Shown: positions 10,901 through 18,475 of the stretch, one piece after another
Position numbering within the stretch: position 1 is the first letter of the stretch
Layout: each line of letters starts with the position of its first letter
Assembly (NCBI RefSeq): GCF_003478445.1
Contig: NZ_QUET01000016.1
Span: forward strand, 1-64,000
Reading direction: 5' to 3'
DNA length: 64,000 bases
From: Roseburia sp. AM59-24XD
GTDB lineage: Bacteria; Bacillota; Clostridia; Lachnospirales; Lachnospiraceae
The notes under the pieces: generated by a model
The model's input: only the letters and a program-made list of their open reading frames with translations
Database searches by the model: none
What the model was told of the DNA's origin: nothing
Translations under genes and position numbers: made by a program

Positions 10901-13900
10901 CTTCTCCCCGTTTCCAAGATCCACCTTTGTCAGACTGGTCGCATCACTGAACGCATTATAGTCAATGTTTGTCACACTGTCCGGCACGGTAAAGTCAGTA
11001 AGTGCTGAACCGGCAAACACATAACGCCCAATCTGTGTCGGTTCTGCTCCATCGGCAAAGGTAAGCTCCTTAATTCCGCTCTTATAGAATGTATAATCAC
11101 GGATCCGGTCAACGCCCTTCGGCAGGGTAAGCTTTGTCAGGTTCTTTGTCTCTGTAAACGCATAACGTCCCAGAGTCACTAACTTACTTCCGGCAGCAAA
11201 CTCCACCTTAGCCAGACCGCTTCGCGTAAAGGCATGGTCATCGACCACACGCACTGCAGCCGGGATCGTGATCTCCTGAAGCTCTGTCGTTCCGGCGAAG
11301 GCATTCTGATAAATGCCGGTCAGTGTCTCCGGCAGGGTAATACTGCGAAGGAATATATTATTCTGGAACACTTTACCGCCGATCGAGATGATATCATGAC
11401 CATCGATCTTATCCAGTGCGATGTCTGTGGCACTTCCGTGATAAGCAACAATGCTGGCATCTCCATCCTCGGTCAGAGCATACTCCCATTCCCCGCTGCT
11501 GACCACATCTGATACACCCAGATAGTAAGCAGCCACATCCTCGTTCCATTTTTCTTCCAAGCCTTCCGGCAGCACACTTGCCTTAAAATAGATCTCAATC
11601 TTGTCGGTATCGACAAAGGCATATCGTCCGATTTGGGAAAGCTTCGCCGGCACGGTCAGCTTCTTCAACGAAGTACAGCCCTGGAATGCATATCTGCCAA
11701 TTACAGTCAGGGACTGTGGCAGAGAAATATCTGTCAAGGAAGAACAGTGATTCAGTGCATAATTATCAATCTCCTGCAGCTTTGTACAGTATTTCAGATC
11801 CAAATGGTTCAAGGAGGTCAAGCCTTCCAATGCTCTTGCCTCGAGCAGCGTCAGGCTGCTTCCCTCTTCAAAGGTGATCCGGCGCAGCGCATCCGCACCT
11901 TGAAACGTCCATGCCGCAATGCGTTCCAGCTGGCTCTCTCCCTCGAATGTCACTGTGACCAGGTTCTTGCAGCCGGTAAATACCTCCTGTCCCATTGTAG
12001 AAACGTTCTCCGGCACTGTGAAATCCTCAATACCACAGTATCCAAATACACCATAACCGAGACGGTTCAGTTTGCTTTCCGGTTCAATCTCTATCGCAGT
12101 CAGGTTATAATCATACGCAAACGCAAATCTGCCAAGTGCAGACACACTTTTCGGGATCAGGCATTTCTCCGTCATGCTGCTGCAGTTTTCAAAGGCATTC
12201 TCCGAAATGCGTTCCAGCCCCTCTGGGAACACTGGTGTCTGAAGTGATTCACAGTCACTGAAAGCATATCTGCCGATTTCAATCAGACCATCATTCAAGG
12301 TTACTTCTGTCAGCTTAGACGCTCCCGAAAATGCATATCCGGCGATCGTCTCGGTGGTCTTTGGAAGTGTATATGCCCCCGTCTTTGCCGCCGGATAGAA
12401 CATAAGCTTCGTCTTCTCCGCATTGAACAGGACACCGTCATAAGAGCCAAACACTGCATTATCATTATCCACCGTGATGTCCTGCAGGTTCTGGCAGTAG
12501 GACAATGCACCTTCGCCAATCTCCGTCAGTCCGGCACCAATCTCAATCTCCTCCAGTCCCGACTGGTAAAAACAGAGTTCCCCAAACGATCGTACCGAAT
12601 CCGGAACTTTGATCTGCTTTAACATTCTTGTTCCTGAAAATGCATAGCCTCCCAAAACCGTGCATTTACTGTCTGCTCCAAATGTTACCTGACTCAGTTC
12701 CTGACAACTGGCAAATGCCGCAAGGTCGATCGCCTGCACCGTATCCGGTAATGTGATTTTTCGCAGATTTGACCACTGAAACGCTCCATTTCCAATCAGC
12801 TCCAGCTGTGAATCCTCCGCAAAGTTAACACTAACCAGCCCCGTGCTGCTAAACGCTCCACTTTCAATTTCTGCAATCCCCTTCGGAATAGAAACAGTTG
12901 CAATCAGGCATCCCATAAATGCACCTTCCGAAATCTTGGTAAGCTGGCTGTCCTCCGGCAGATCTACTGCCATAAGAGAGGAGTACGAAAAAGCGTACTC
13001 TCCCATTTTCCGGACAGACGCCGGAATCGTGATCTCATTGGCGGATACCCCCGTAAAGCTCTGATCTCCGATCGTCTCCAGTCCATCCGGAAGCGTAATC
13101 TGCGATGCTCTCGCATATGCAAACGCATATTTTCCGATCTCCTTCGTTCCCTCTGCCACCGGATAACTTCCCGCAAGCCCGGTCGGATAGTAGATCAGCT
13201 TTGTTCCGGTGCTGTCATAAACTGCATGCTCCTTCTCCTGAAATGTCGTGTTGCCCTCTGCCACCGTGATCTTTCTCATGCCACGGCAGCCCAGAAATGC
13301 TCCGTCCCCCAGCTCACTGAGCTTCTGCGGGATCGTAAAGGAGCTGATCATTGTATTGGCAAATGCCTGCTCTCCGATCGTGCGAAGATCACTGCCCGGC
13401 ACGATCCCCACACTGCTCATTCTGGCACAGCCGTAAAACGCAAATGTTCCGATCGTCTGTACGCTTTCCGGGACATCGATCGACAACAGTCTGCTGCATC
13501 CGTTAAACGCATACGGCATGATCTCTGTCAGATGTTCCGGCAGGCTCACCTTCCGGAGTCTTGCATTGTTCTCAAAGGCGGACTCTCCGATACAGCTTAC
13601 GGTCTTTCCTTCGATCGTATCCGGTACGGTCAGATATTTTCTCTTACCGGTATAGGATAAGATCTTCACCGTTCCATCCGGCAGGGTTGCATAGGTGTAT
13701 GCATTGGCATCGTCCTCATTCGCCCACTTTGCATACAGTGTCACATCCTGCGAAAAGACATCCGTATAATACTCCACCTCATCCGTGCAGTCCCTGTCAT
13801 AATACCAGCCGTCAAACACGACATCTTCCCGCTCCGGCTCCAGCATCAGCTGAACCGTATGTCCCTTTACAAACGGCTGTGTCTCATTCTTGATCTCATC

Positions 13901-15241
13901 GGTCTGCATCTCATAGGTGATCGTTCCTTTTTCCTCATACAGAAATGCATAGATATCCAATGCACCGTAGCCGTAAAGCACATCCTCTCCGCTGGTGCCA
14001 AGATCCACACTCGATGCGATCAGATAATCACGGATCTCTTTAAACTCCGCACCCGGATGGTCTGCGCGGTACAGTGCTGCCGCTGCTGCAACGATCGGGG
14101 AAGCCAGAGAAGTTCCCTGTGTGTATCCGTATGTACCGCCCATCTTTGTCGTATACACACTTCCCGGTGCTACGATATCACTGTTGTCACCATAGTTGGA
14201 ATACGCAGCAAGCTCCCAGTCCGAATCCAGTGCTCCGACACCGATCACGTTCTCATCGGCAGCCGGGTAATTGAGGAGTGCCGTGCTGTCATTACCGGCA
14301 GCCGCCACACAGATCACATCGCTGTCCACCGCCAGCTTCGTATAATAACTGAAGATATTTTCATCTGTCACAAAGGACATGTTTACCACATCTGCATCGG
14401 CTTCGATCGCATACGCCAGACCAAAAACAAGATCGGATGCTCTCAGAAAATTACCCTGCGCATCTGCATCGCATTTGATCACAAGCAGCTCTGTCTCAGG
14501 CGCAACACCTGTGATACCGCTTCCATTATTCATGGATGCACCCAGAGTTCCGGCAACACTTGTTCCATGTCCCTGCTCATCCTCGATCACAGACATATCA
14601 TAATCCTTGACGATCTTGTCATCCGAAGCATTATAAGAAAGCTTACTGATCCGCCCCTGAAATTCCTCATGATCCGTATCAATACCGGTATCAATAATGG
14701 CTACCGTCACTCCGGCACCCTTATTGTGCTTCCAGGTATCCCTCAGGTTCAGATAGCCCGTCTCGCTCTGCTTATCGTAGTCCGGATCACTCACCTCGTA
14801 ATCCGCTCGCGTCTGATACAGCTCATGCTGGCTGGCATCCACCGCGCTCGCCTTCACATGGTAGTTTAAGGACATCTCGGACAGATCCTGCCTGTATTCC
14901 TTGTCCGAATAAATGTCCGCCACCTTCACATCCTTCGGCAGCGTCAGCACCGCAAAGTGCTTGTCTGCCGTCATGCGGACAGAAGCACCCATCTTGTCAG
15001 CCAGAGCCTTTGCCCGCGACTCATTTGTGTCCGACAGAACGATGGTCTTCTCATCGTACCGTCCCTTCTGCTGCACAAGCTCCTTACATTTTTCATCCTG
15101 CTGTTGTTCCAGCTTTTTCTTCTGATCATTGGATGCATTGATCGACCCGTTTGTCTCCGGTCTTTCGTGGTAGTATCCCACGATACCGCCCACAATGACA
15201 GCCATGATCACAAGAATTATTCCGATTCTTTTTCGATTCAT
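4949..15241 (-). CDS. Giant surface protein: S8 subtilisin-like protease + BspA-type LRR array + Big2 domains
   Basis: 3,430 aa. Order: a membrane segment (5-23) with no obvious cleavage site, a Lys/Gln-rich helix, a propeptide-like region (65-115), an S8 protease domain (about 165-435) with Asp184 (AIIDTGID), His225 (GHGTSVAG), Asn317 and Ser378 (GTSLASP), an InlB-type repeat (about 457-502), an LRR_5/BspA array (about 520-2355, of the order of 75 repeats of ~23 residues), a second InlB-like segment with a Ca-loop-like DIDGDGKAD, five Big2-type Ig domains (about 2479-3030), a small Cys-rich segment, a Pro/Thr repeat (about 3117-3264), and a final LRR plus Lys-rich tail. No LPXTG motif. RBS AAGGAGG lies upstream of ATG 15241. 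The protein is probably a cell-surface protease/adhesin; substrate and anchoring are unknown. The reading frame is intact over 10.3 kb. Confidence 0.9.
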   Translation of the reverse strand: MNRKRIGIILVIMAVIVGGIVGYYHERPETNGSINASNDQKKKLEQQQDEKCKELVQQKGRYDEKTIVLSDTNESRAKALADKMGASVRMTADKHFAVLTLPKDVKVADIYSDKEYRQDLSEMSLNYHVKASAVDASQHELYQTRADYEVSDPDYDKQSETGYLNLRDTWKHNKGAGVTVAIIDTGIDTDHEEFQGRISKLSYNASDDKIVKDYDMSVIEDEQGHGTSVAGTLGASMNNGSGITGVAPETELLVIKCDADAQGNFLRASDLVFGLAYAIEADADVVNMSFVTDENIFSYYTKLAVDSDVICVAAAGNDSTALLNYPAADENVIGVGALDSDWELAAYSNYGDNSDIVAPGSVYTTKMGGTYGYTQGTSLASPIVAAAAALYRADHPGAEFKEIRDYLIASSVDLGTSGEDVLYGYGALDIYAFLYEEKGTITYEMQTDEIKNETQPFVKGHTVQLMLEPEREDVVFDGWYYDRDCTDEVEYYTDVFSQDVTLYAKWANEDDANAYTYATLPDGTVKILSYTGKRKYLTVPDTIEGKTVSCIGESAFENNARLRKVSLPEHLTEIMPYAFNGCSRLLSIDVPESVQTIGTFAFYGCARMSSVGIVPGSDLRTIGEQAFANTMISSFTIPQKLSELGDGAFLGCRGMRKITVAEGNTTFQEKEHAVYDSTGTKLIYYPTGLAGSYPVAEGTKEIGKYAFAYARASQITLPDGLETIGDQSFTGVSANEITIPASVRKMGEYAFSYSSLMAVDLPEDSQLTKISEGAFMGCLIATVSIPKGIAEIESGAFSSTGLVSVNFAEDSQLELIGNGAFQWSNLRKITLPDTVQAIDLAAFASCQELSQVTFGADSKCTVLGGYAFSGTRMLKQIKVPDSVRSFGELCFYQSGLEEIEIGAGLTEIGEGALSYCQNLQDITVDNDNAVFGSYDGVLFNAEKTKLMFYPAAKTGAYTLPKTTETIAGYAFSGASKLTEVTLNDGLIEIGRYAFSDCESLQTPVFPEGLERISENAFENCSSMTEKCLIPKSVSALGRFAFAYDYNLTAIEIEPESKLNRLGYGVFGYCGIEDFTVPENVSTMGQEVFTGCKNLVTVTFEGESQLERIAAWTFQGADALRRITFEEGSSLTLLEARALEGLTSLNHLDLKYCTKLQEIDNYALNHCSSLTDISLPQSLTVIGRYAFQGCTSLKKLTVPAKLSQIGRYAFVDTDKIEIYFKASVLPEGLEEKWNEDVAAYYLGVSDVVSSGEWEYALTEDGDASIVAYHGSATDIALDKIDGHDIISIGGKVFQNNIFLRSITLPETLTGIYQNAFAGTTELQEITIPAAVRVVDDHAFTRSGLAKVEFAAGSKLVTLGRYAFTETKNLTKLTLPKGVDRIRDYTFYKSGIKELTFADGAEPTQIGRYVFAGSALTDFTVPDSVTNIDYNAFSDATSLTKVDLGNGEKLTLQGNAFYNSGLTEVTIPAGVDHIGELCFAGCENLKAIRVAEDNQRYSSDEDILYNKAQTTLLTCPANKEGSYTVKSTVTSFGFAAFEKSKLSQITIPQDSRLSTIGYRAFMRCEKLEQISIPAGLQSIDRYAFAYCSSLKTVEVPEGSQLGGIYKSAFYNCSQLESIRIPDGVQEIGAYAFYGCNSLNNMDITDNSKMMSIDDHAFEYSAVTNFTMPKDLVEIGTAAFNGAKLDTLIVNDSIQEIGRNAFADCGLAKMTKLEFPVSVTYLGNGALKGANTIEELTLPFFGEYLGAEAGNGYINTVKLDDLFAQEQWTTIGNLKKLTILQGQFVPEEYCWSVEGISEVNLPDTVTEVGACAFCSTSLTQISLPENLLVIRERAFEATSPERVVFPEKVNKINASAFRNCSRLTKIDLPKSLNFIGEEAFYNTSLEEVTLPDKLNYIQKRAFALSSLKNIEIPAGVTSIGEGAFSENKNLERIDVDEQNEAYCSVDGVLYNIEKTELLCVPGKLTGSVTIPNGIQRVGDYSFAGTGVTEVVLPDSLKVIGEGAFLKSSLKEIDLPDGVTEIGKYAFQECVQLEQIELSENLHEIPYWLFMGDTKLHKAELPDNIEKIDSGAFEQTGIKYVSLGSKLKTLGDSVFNGCSQLQYIRVDETNQYFKTQDGILYNKEGTKLLLTPMMISGEVVIPEGVKRLEKSAFSDREKLEKIVLPDSLEYIGNTCFLNCPKLKAIYMGENVSFIGQGAFGGTGYYYNEKNWENGVLYIGSYAVCSNLGYVTEYLKIKEGTRLIAAGCLSYNETLNRVEIPDSVLHINEFAFYYCKNLKSVKMSRRLTSIGEYAFGYCGKIYSIVLPETLTTHGFSEFAYCAGLKYILFEADPSNLERSSMFFDATGIECIRIAKVDEAALNILYNGSQNVNVITDATEISEATSYNGSVIYSHVKRNDGQRLDNLYYDGEWNQATFWVDGMVLQMEPVLSAQVLQAPAQSLIDQYLPDGAKFIGWDIDGDGKADKLPATLTADLNAYAVYDTPIQSVSLPESAEVEEGYTKKLTVAYAPEEYSHDDTLLWRSSDETVATVTEDGTVKGIAQGEAVITAALKEDPSIKTQCTVTVTQVNYGIKLSEYQKEMNAGETYQIPAEIVVPEDDTATTEWTSSDESVATVSETGEVTAISPGETDIRIRHGSIDEVHYTVRVYAPLQSISFKETIEQMNVGDEKKLQITYDPVNTSDDKSVTWISTDHSVLSVNADGTVTAKGPGHAKIIALVNGRRCEMEVEVFAPLQWIKLNTATGTLRLERKKELSVIYEPENTTDDTTVQWESSDPSIATVDENGVVTAVQTGKATITATVGDKTSSYEVTVVGLKDDKTGIIVSNSDDSEMDKDMTLGVDEITREALQKKYPKGWELFWKIIQEMIKAAKGHKPVTPIFDISLYENEATVQPGQSVDVEIPVPDGVLTEDAVIYRIEEDGTITDMHAKYQNGKFTFQTEHFSVYALGTKSEQIYTTDITFDQDELALCPGKTATLSAIAAPENITKPGINWKSSDESVAIVSEDGVISAVAAGTATISAIAADNEEVTAQCLVTVGHSYGEPIVIKYANCSETGKAVEVCGGCGESREIILPIDSDAHVWGEDYVIDREASEDEEGQKSIHCTLCDAINPESIIMIPKVTPAPTETPVPTIEPMETPTVKPSETPVPMETPTVKPSESPKPTETPVPTETVTPTAKPSESTVPTVTPTVKPGESPQPTEAVTPTAKPSETPAPTGTVTPTAKPSETPVPTEPVIPTVKPSETPKPTETVTPTVKPSETPAPIPTQPAAPDGTSQPLPSLDQGMVSPDPSHGDTVSVGTVLVKDGVTYRITADDTVEYQKADAKAKGTVVIPATVTLQGTTYKVTSIAAKAFYNNKKLKKIVIGKNVVQIGKKAFYGCSNLKNIVIKTKELTAKTVGKKAFYKVHKKAVVKVPKKCKKQYKIWLKKTGITGQRKIR
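5450..5895 (-). repeat. Coding tandem repeat: Pro/Thr-rich linker of the giant protein
   Basis: Imperfect DNA repeats encode eight copies of the motif PT[VA]KP[SG]E separated by PxPTExV-type spacers. The copies differ mainly at synonymous or conservative positions. It is a flexible, possibly wall-spanning stalk between the Big2 domains and the C-terminal LRR module. Confidence 0.85.
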
Positions 15242-15347
15242 CGCTTATCCTCCTTATCCGAAAGTCTAGATAAGGATATGATAACATATCCGATGAATCG
15301 TTTTCTTTCCGTTTTTTTCACCATCAACATTGACAAAAAATAAATCA

Positions 15348-15375
15348 AGTATAGATTGATATCAAATAATGTCAC
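15348..15375 (-). promoter_or_regulatory. Candidate promoter of the giant protease-LRR gene
   Basis: Minus-strand GTGACA (15375-15370), 16 bp, TATACT (15353-15348), about 105 bp upstream of the ATG. The surrounding 15242-15460 region is AT-rich and contains the palindrome TTGATATCAA between the two boxes. Other TTGACG-like hexamers nearby make the assignment tentative. Confidence 0.4.
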
Positions 15376-15462
15376 CAATCCGTCAACAGTATACGCTTTT
15401 ACACATGAAAATTACTTTCCAACTCTTGATTTTGCTTACAATCTCTGATACCAATTAATTGA

Positions 15463-16095
15463 ATCGAGTAGGAGGCTAATCATTAGTTGATTAGCCGACC
15501 TCTCACACCACCGTGCATACCGTTCGGTACACGGCGGTTCCTTAGTTTTCACTGACCATCAGATAATGGTCATGCATGGATGTATATCCCAGCTTGGCTA
15601 TTGTTTTATTCGTGATTACTGAATTTAACACTTGTGCCATTTTCCAATAACCTTTTCTACTATTGGCTAGTTTCTTGGCTTTCCATTCCTCTAATCCTAG
15701 TGCTTTTAGCATTCGGTACTTTGCTTTGATTTTCTTCCATTGTTTCCAATAGACCGCTCCTCTGAGAATTGCTCCTCATAGATTGGCGAGAGTTCCTGTG
15801 CAATTGCCTGTTGGATTACCCTGTCAACAACCGTAGGAACTCCCAGCTTTCTAAACTCGCCTTTTGTCTCCTTGGGTATTTCTACCCTTCGAACCGGGTT
15901 AGGTTATATTTCCCTTCCCTTATCTCCTGGATTAAGGATTCCTGGTTTTCTCTAAGGAAGGGCAGAAGTTCATCCACCTGCATACCATCGATTCCACCTC
16001 ACGATGGACACCCTTGGTCTCGGCTGTATCTTTCCCACTACTAGGGCGGATTAGGAACTTACACCCCTTAGCGACGTGCGCCGCAAGGCGCACAC
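15463..16095 (-). mobile_element. Degenerate, internally deleted group II intron
   Basis: On the minus strand the element begins with GTGTG/GTGCG (GUGYG-like, near 16095). It contains remnants of a group II reverse-transcriptase/maturase gene (see pseudogene). It ends with a domain V-like hairpin (15505-15541, arms GAACCGCCGTG and CACGGTGG) and a domain VI-like hairpin (15474-15496, arms GGCTAATCA and TGATTAGCC). At about 630 bp it is far shorter than an intact element of roughly 1.9-2.5 kb. Its 5' end lies directly behind the terminator stem of the alcohol dehydrogenase operon, the kind of site used by class C introns. The exact boundaries are inferred. Confidence 0.85.
15542..16005 (-). pseudogene. 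ltrA: Group II intron reverse transcriptase/maturase remnant
   Basis: Two pieces survive. The upstream piece encodes GIDGMQVDELLPFLREN and then, after a one-base frameshift, PVRRVEIPK, LGVPTVVDRVIQQAIAQEL and YEEQF, the start of the RT domain. A large deletion near 15760 removes most of RT, including the catalytic YADD region. The second piece encodes the maturase C-terminus (WKQWKKIKAKYRMLKAL..., RKGYWKMAQ..., ending SEN-stop at 15542). It cannot be functional. Confidence 0.88.
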
Positions 16096-16097
16096 AA

Positions 16098-16125
16098 AGA
16101 AGAGAATGGCTTTCTCCATTCTCTT
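16098..16125 (-). terminator. Terminator of the alcohol dehydrogenase operon and intron insertion site
   Basis: Perfect 9-bp stem AGAGAATGG / CCATTCTCT (16116-16124 and 16101-16109) with a 6-nt loop, followed on the minus strand by TCTTT and then the intron 5' end. Confidence 0.8.
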
Positions 16126-16158
16126 TTCTACAAATTGAAAGTCATAGCACAGACTTTT

Positions 16159-17196
16159 TTATCCTTTCATTTCCACGACCACATTTCCAGCATGGTCAAC
16201 ATCGCTCGCCGTGCGGATGGCTTGTTCCAATTCATTCAGTGGGAACTCATGAGTGATGATCCGCTCCAATTCCCACTTACCACTCGCCATGATCTCCTGC
16301 ACGTCCCGCACATCCTCCGGCATATAGCCACCGGAGCCGATGATGCTCTGCTGGGCATAGGTCATGTGGAGCAGGTCAATGGTGCGGGGCATGTTGTTGA
16401 CTGCAACGGAGACAAAGCGGCTCTCGATTTTTCCAAACCGAAGGAAATCATCCAGAATACTCTCCGCACCGGCGGCATCCAGCCAGCAGTCAATGCTGGC
16501 AACTGTGCCATTTAGGGAAGGAGCCGTGCCGAAATAGCTAACGGCTGATGTTTCAAAATTCTCTGACGCTGTATTGCAAACCGCAAAGCCTAACTGTTCT
16601 GCTAAACTTAGACGAAAATCCGAGCGGTCACAGATCATAACTTTCTCCATGCCGAAGTGCTTGAAGGCAACTGCAGCGGCAATGCCAATCGTTCCGCAGC
16701 CGAACACCACGGCATTCTGCCCAGCAACATACTGTTCCTTGCCCCAGGGAATCATCCCCCGGCGGGCAGCACGGCAGCCAACCGTAAACGGCTCAATCAG
16801 GCTTGCCAGCTTATCGGAGATACAATCATCCACAGCATAGAGGGAATGATTCCGTTTGGCATTAGGAATGAGAATATATTCCGAGAATCCGCCGATGGTT
16901 CCGGCTCGTTTTGTGTCCCCTTTGGCATAACGAGGGTAAGGGTAGACCCGTTCGCCTACTGAAAAATCTGTGACATTCTTTCCGACCTTCACCACACGGG
17001 AAACAGTCTCATGACCAAACTCACCGCCGACAGTCACCTTGTGACCAGTGTTCGGACCGTGGGTGAAAACCGCAACATCTGTGCCGCAGATACTGGAATA
17101 GAGGTTCTGCACCAGCACATCATTGTCTCCGACTTCCGGCAACGGCAGCTCCCGAATTTCAACTTGTTCTTTTTCTAAATAGATACCAGCTTTCAT
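16159..17196 (-). CDS. Zinc-dependent medium-chain alcohol/polyol dehydrogenase
   Basis: 345 aa MDR-superfamily enzyme that oxidises an alcohol with NAD(P). The GroES-like catalytic domain has the zinc ligands in SSICGTD and GGEFGHE, and the Rossmann domain has VVFGCGTIGIAAA. The four-Cys structural zinc lobe of classical alcohol dehydrogenases is missing (that stretch reads YPRYAKGDTKRAG). This fits sorbitol- or threonine-dehydrogenase-like members; the substrate cannot be told. ATG 17196 is chosen because GGGAGG precedes it and because ATGA overlaps the TetR stop codon; a frame-opening codon further upstream lacks an RBS. Last gene of a three-gene operon, probably controlled by the TetR protein. 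Confidence 0.85.
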   Translation of the reverse strand: MKAGIYLEKEQVEIRELPLPEVGDNDVLVQNLYSSICGTDVAVFTHGPNTGHKVTVGGEFGHETVSRVVKVGKNVTDFSVGERVYPYPRYAKGDTKRAGTIGGFSEYILIPNAKRNHSLYAVDDCISDKLASLIEPFTVGCRAARRGMIPWGKEQYVAGQNAVVFGCGTIGIAAAVAFKHFGMEKVMICDRSDFRLSLAEQLGFAVCNTASENFETSAVSYFGTAPSLNGTVASIDCWLDAAGAESILDDFLRFGKIESRFVSVAVNNMPRTIDLLHMTYAQQSIIGSGGYMPEDVRDVQEIMASGKWELERIITHEFPLNELEQAIRTASDVDHAGNVVVEMKG

Positions 17197-17942
17197 ATTT
17201 CCTCCCTGCGGCGTTTTACACACCGCTGAATCACATTTACAACATCCTCAACGGAATCCGTGCAGTCGTTTTTGAGCCATTCCGAGATAATTGCCATTAA
17301 CCCTTGAATATAAAACGCCATGAGATACGGTCTGTCCTGCTGCGGTATACCGTAGCGGTCGAGGATTGGCGTGAACACATGGCGGAACATCCGTTCATAG
17401 CTTTTATCCATTCCCAGCACTGCGGCATTTTCTGTTGCCGTGCGGAACAGTAGCTTGTGCTGCTCGATGTAATCAAGATAAGGTGTCAGATACTCTGGCG
17501 TAATAAGGTACAATTCATCCAACGGACAATCCCACAACTTTGTGACAAAGGCATCTGTGTCCTTCTTCATGTGAGCAAGAAACTGCTCATTCATATGACT
17601 GACGCTCTCCGAAAGTAAGTCTGCCATTGTTTCATAATGCAGATAAAAGGTGGAGCGATTGACGCCTGCCTCCTCGCAGATTTCCTTGACTGTAATGTAG
17701 GCAAAATCCTTCTTTTCCAAAAGCGCCAAAAAAGCCTCGTCCATTCTGGCTGCAGTGGCGAAATATTTGCTTTCTGACTTCTTCAATCGTTTCCACCTTC
17801 TTTCGTGTTTTATGTTATACAACAGCATGATTACGGCAATCAAAATGACCATGCCGTAGACAAATCCGCCTGTAATGGCGTTCATTATTTTTCGGTAACT
17901 CTCTCCGTTTTCAGAAAAACGGGTTATCATCGCTGTCTGCAA
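17193..17942 (-). CDS. TetR/AcrR-family regulator with an N-terminal membrane segment (start disturbed)
   Basis: The TetR helix-turn-helix is clear (ITVKEICEEAGVNRSTFYLHYE, about residues 82-103) with a helical ligand domain behind it. Unusually, an uncleaved membrane segment (GMVILIAVIMLLY, about 30-42) and a basic stretch precede the HTH in the same frame. Two alternative starts matter. ATG 17958 overlaps the stop of the upstream gene as ATGA and reads MMHSQFADSDDNPF, then shifts frame at a TTTTT run near 17910; with one T fewer it would be in frame with this protein. A TTG at 17786 with AAGGTGG 6 nt upstream would give a soluble TetR starting MKKSESKYF. The membrane part may thus be an authentic fusion or a separate small product. 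Confidence 0.75.
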   Translation of the reverse strand: MQTAMITRFSENGESYRKIMNAITGGFVYGMVILIAVIMLLYNIKHERRWKRLKKSESKYFATAARMDEAFLALLEKKDFAYITVKEICEEAGVNRSTFYLHYETMADLLSESVSHMNEQFLAHMKKDTDAFVTKLWDCPLDELYLITPEYLTPYLDYIEQHKLLFRTATENAAVLGMDKSYERMFRHVFTPILDRYGIPQQDRPYLMAFYIQGLMAIISEWLKNDCTDSVEDVVNVIQRCVKRRREEI

Positions 17943-17954
17943 ACTGAGAATGCA

Positions 17955-18308
17955 TCATTTCTCACTGATTTCTTTCGCCAATTCCATAATCTCAAAAGCA
18001 TATTTCTGCTTGCTCCGTGCCAGCAGTTTTTTGTAAATGGGATAGTTGACACCCATACCCAGCAGACCGATGATTCCAACAATCACACCGAGGACGAACA
18101 TAGCGGTCGTACCACTGCCGATGATCTTCATTGAGAGACACATTCCCACACCTGCTACCAACGCAGCGATAATTCCGAAAGTGTAGGTGAAAACGGTTGC
18201 GGGAAGTTTAGCTTTCTTGTCCAGCTTGCGAAGGGCAATCACTTTCGAGGTGTCTTTAGGTGTGTACTCGTTGGCGAGCTGTTCTGCGTAAATCTTATCT
18301 GTGTTCAT
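17955..18308 (-). CDS. Small membrane protein of unknown function
   Basis: 117 aa with two hydrophobic segments (about residues 38-62 and 68-90) and charged ends. The C-terminus LARSKQKYAFEIMELAKEISEK is helical and probably cytoplasmic. AAAGGAGG is placed 10 nt before the ATG. It is the first gene of the operon with the TetR regulator and the dehydrogenase. I do not recognise a characterised family. Confidence 0.75.
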   Translation of the reverse strand: MNTDKIYAEQLANEYTPKDTSKVIALRKLDKKAKLPATVFTYTFGIIAALVAGVGMCLSMKIIGSGTTAMFVLGVIVGIIGLLGMGVNYPIYKKLLARSKQKYAFEIMELAKEISEK

Positions 18309-18435
18309 GGCTTATTGCCTCCTTTATTTGATGGTTTTATGATACCAGCAAAAAAGGAACAACTGAACAACACGGATGAGGATTTGTGTTGAGTTCAGGA
18401 ATACTGTAAATTCTAAGTTGTTAACCGGTATAATA

Positions 18436-18473
18436 CAAAAGCCCCAAGACACGGTATATCGTGCCTTGGGGCT
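18436..18473 (-). terminator. Terminator of ssrA
   Basis: Minus-strand stem GCCCCAAGGCACG pairing with CGTGTCTTGGGGC (18472-18441 region), followed by TTTTGT. It starts 3 bp after the tmRNA 3' end. Confidence 0.88.
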
Positions 18474-18475
18474 AA

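Noticed and set aside
13859..14869. Long open frames on the plus strand opposite the giant protease-LRR gene (for example 13859-14869, 9950-10591, 11633-12247)
   Set aside because: They are shadows of the minus-strand repeat-rich gene: low-complexity, no RBS, no family match, and the minus-strand product has clear domains throughout.
15769..16044. Open frame on the plus strand over the intron relic
   Set aside because: Opposite to group II reverse-transcriptase remnants; no homology of its own.
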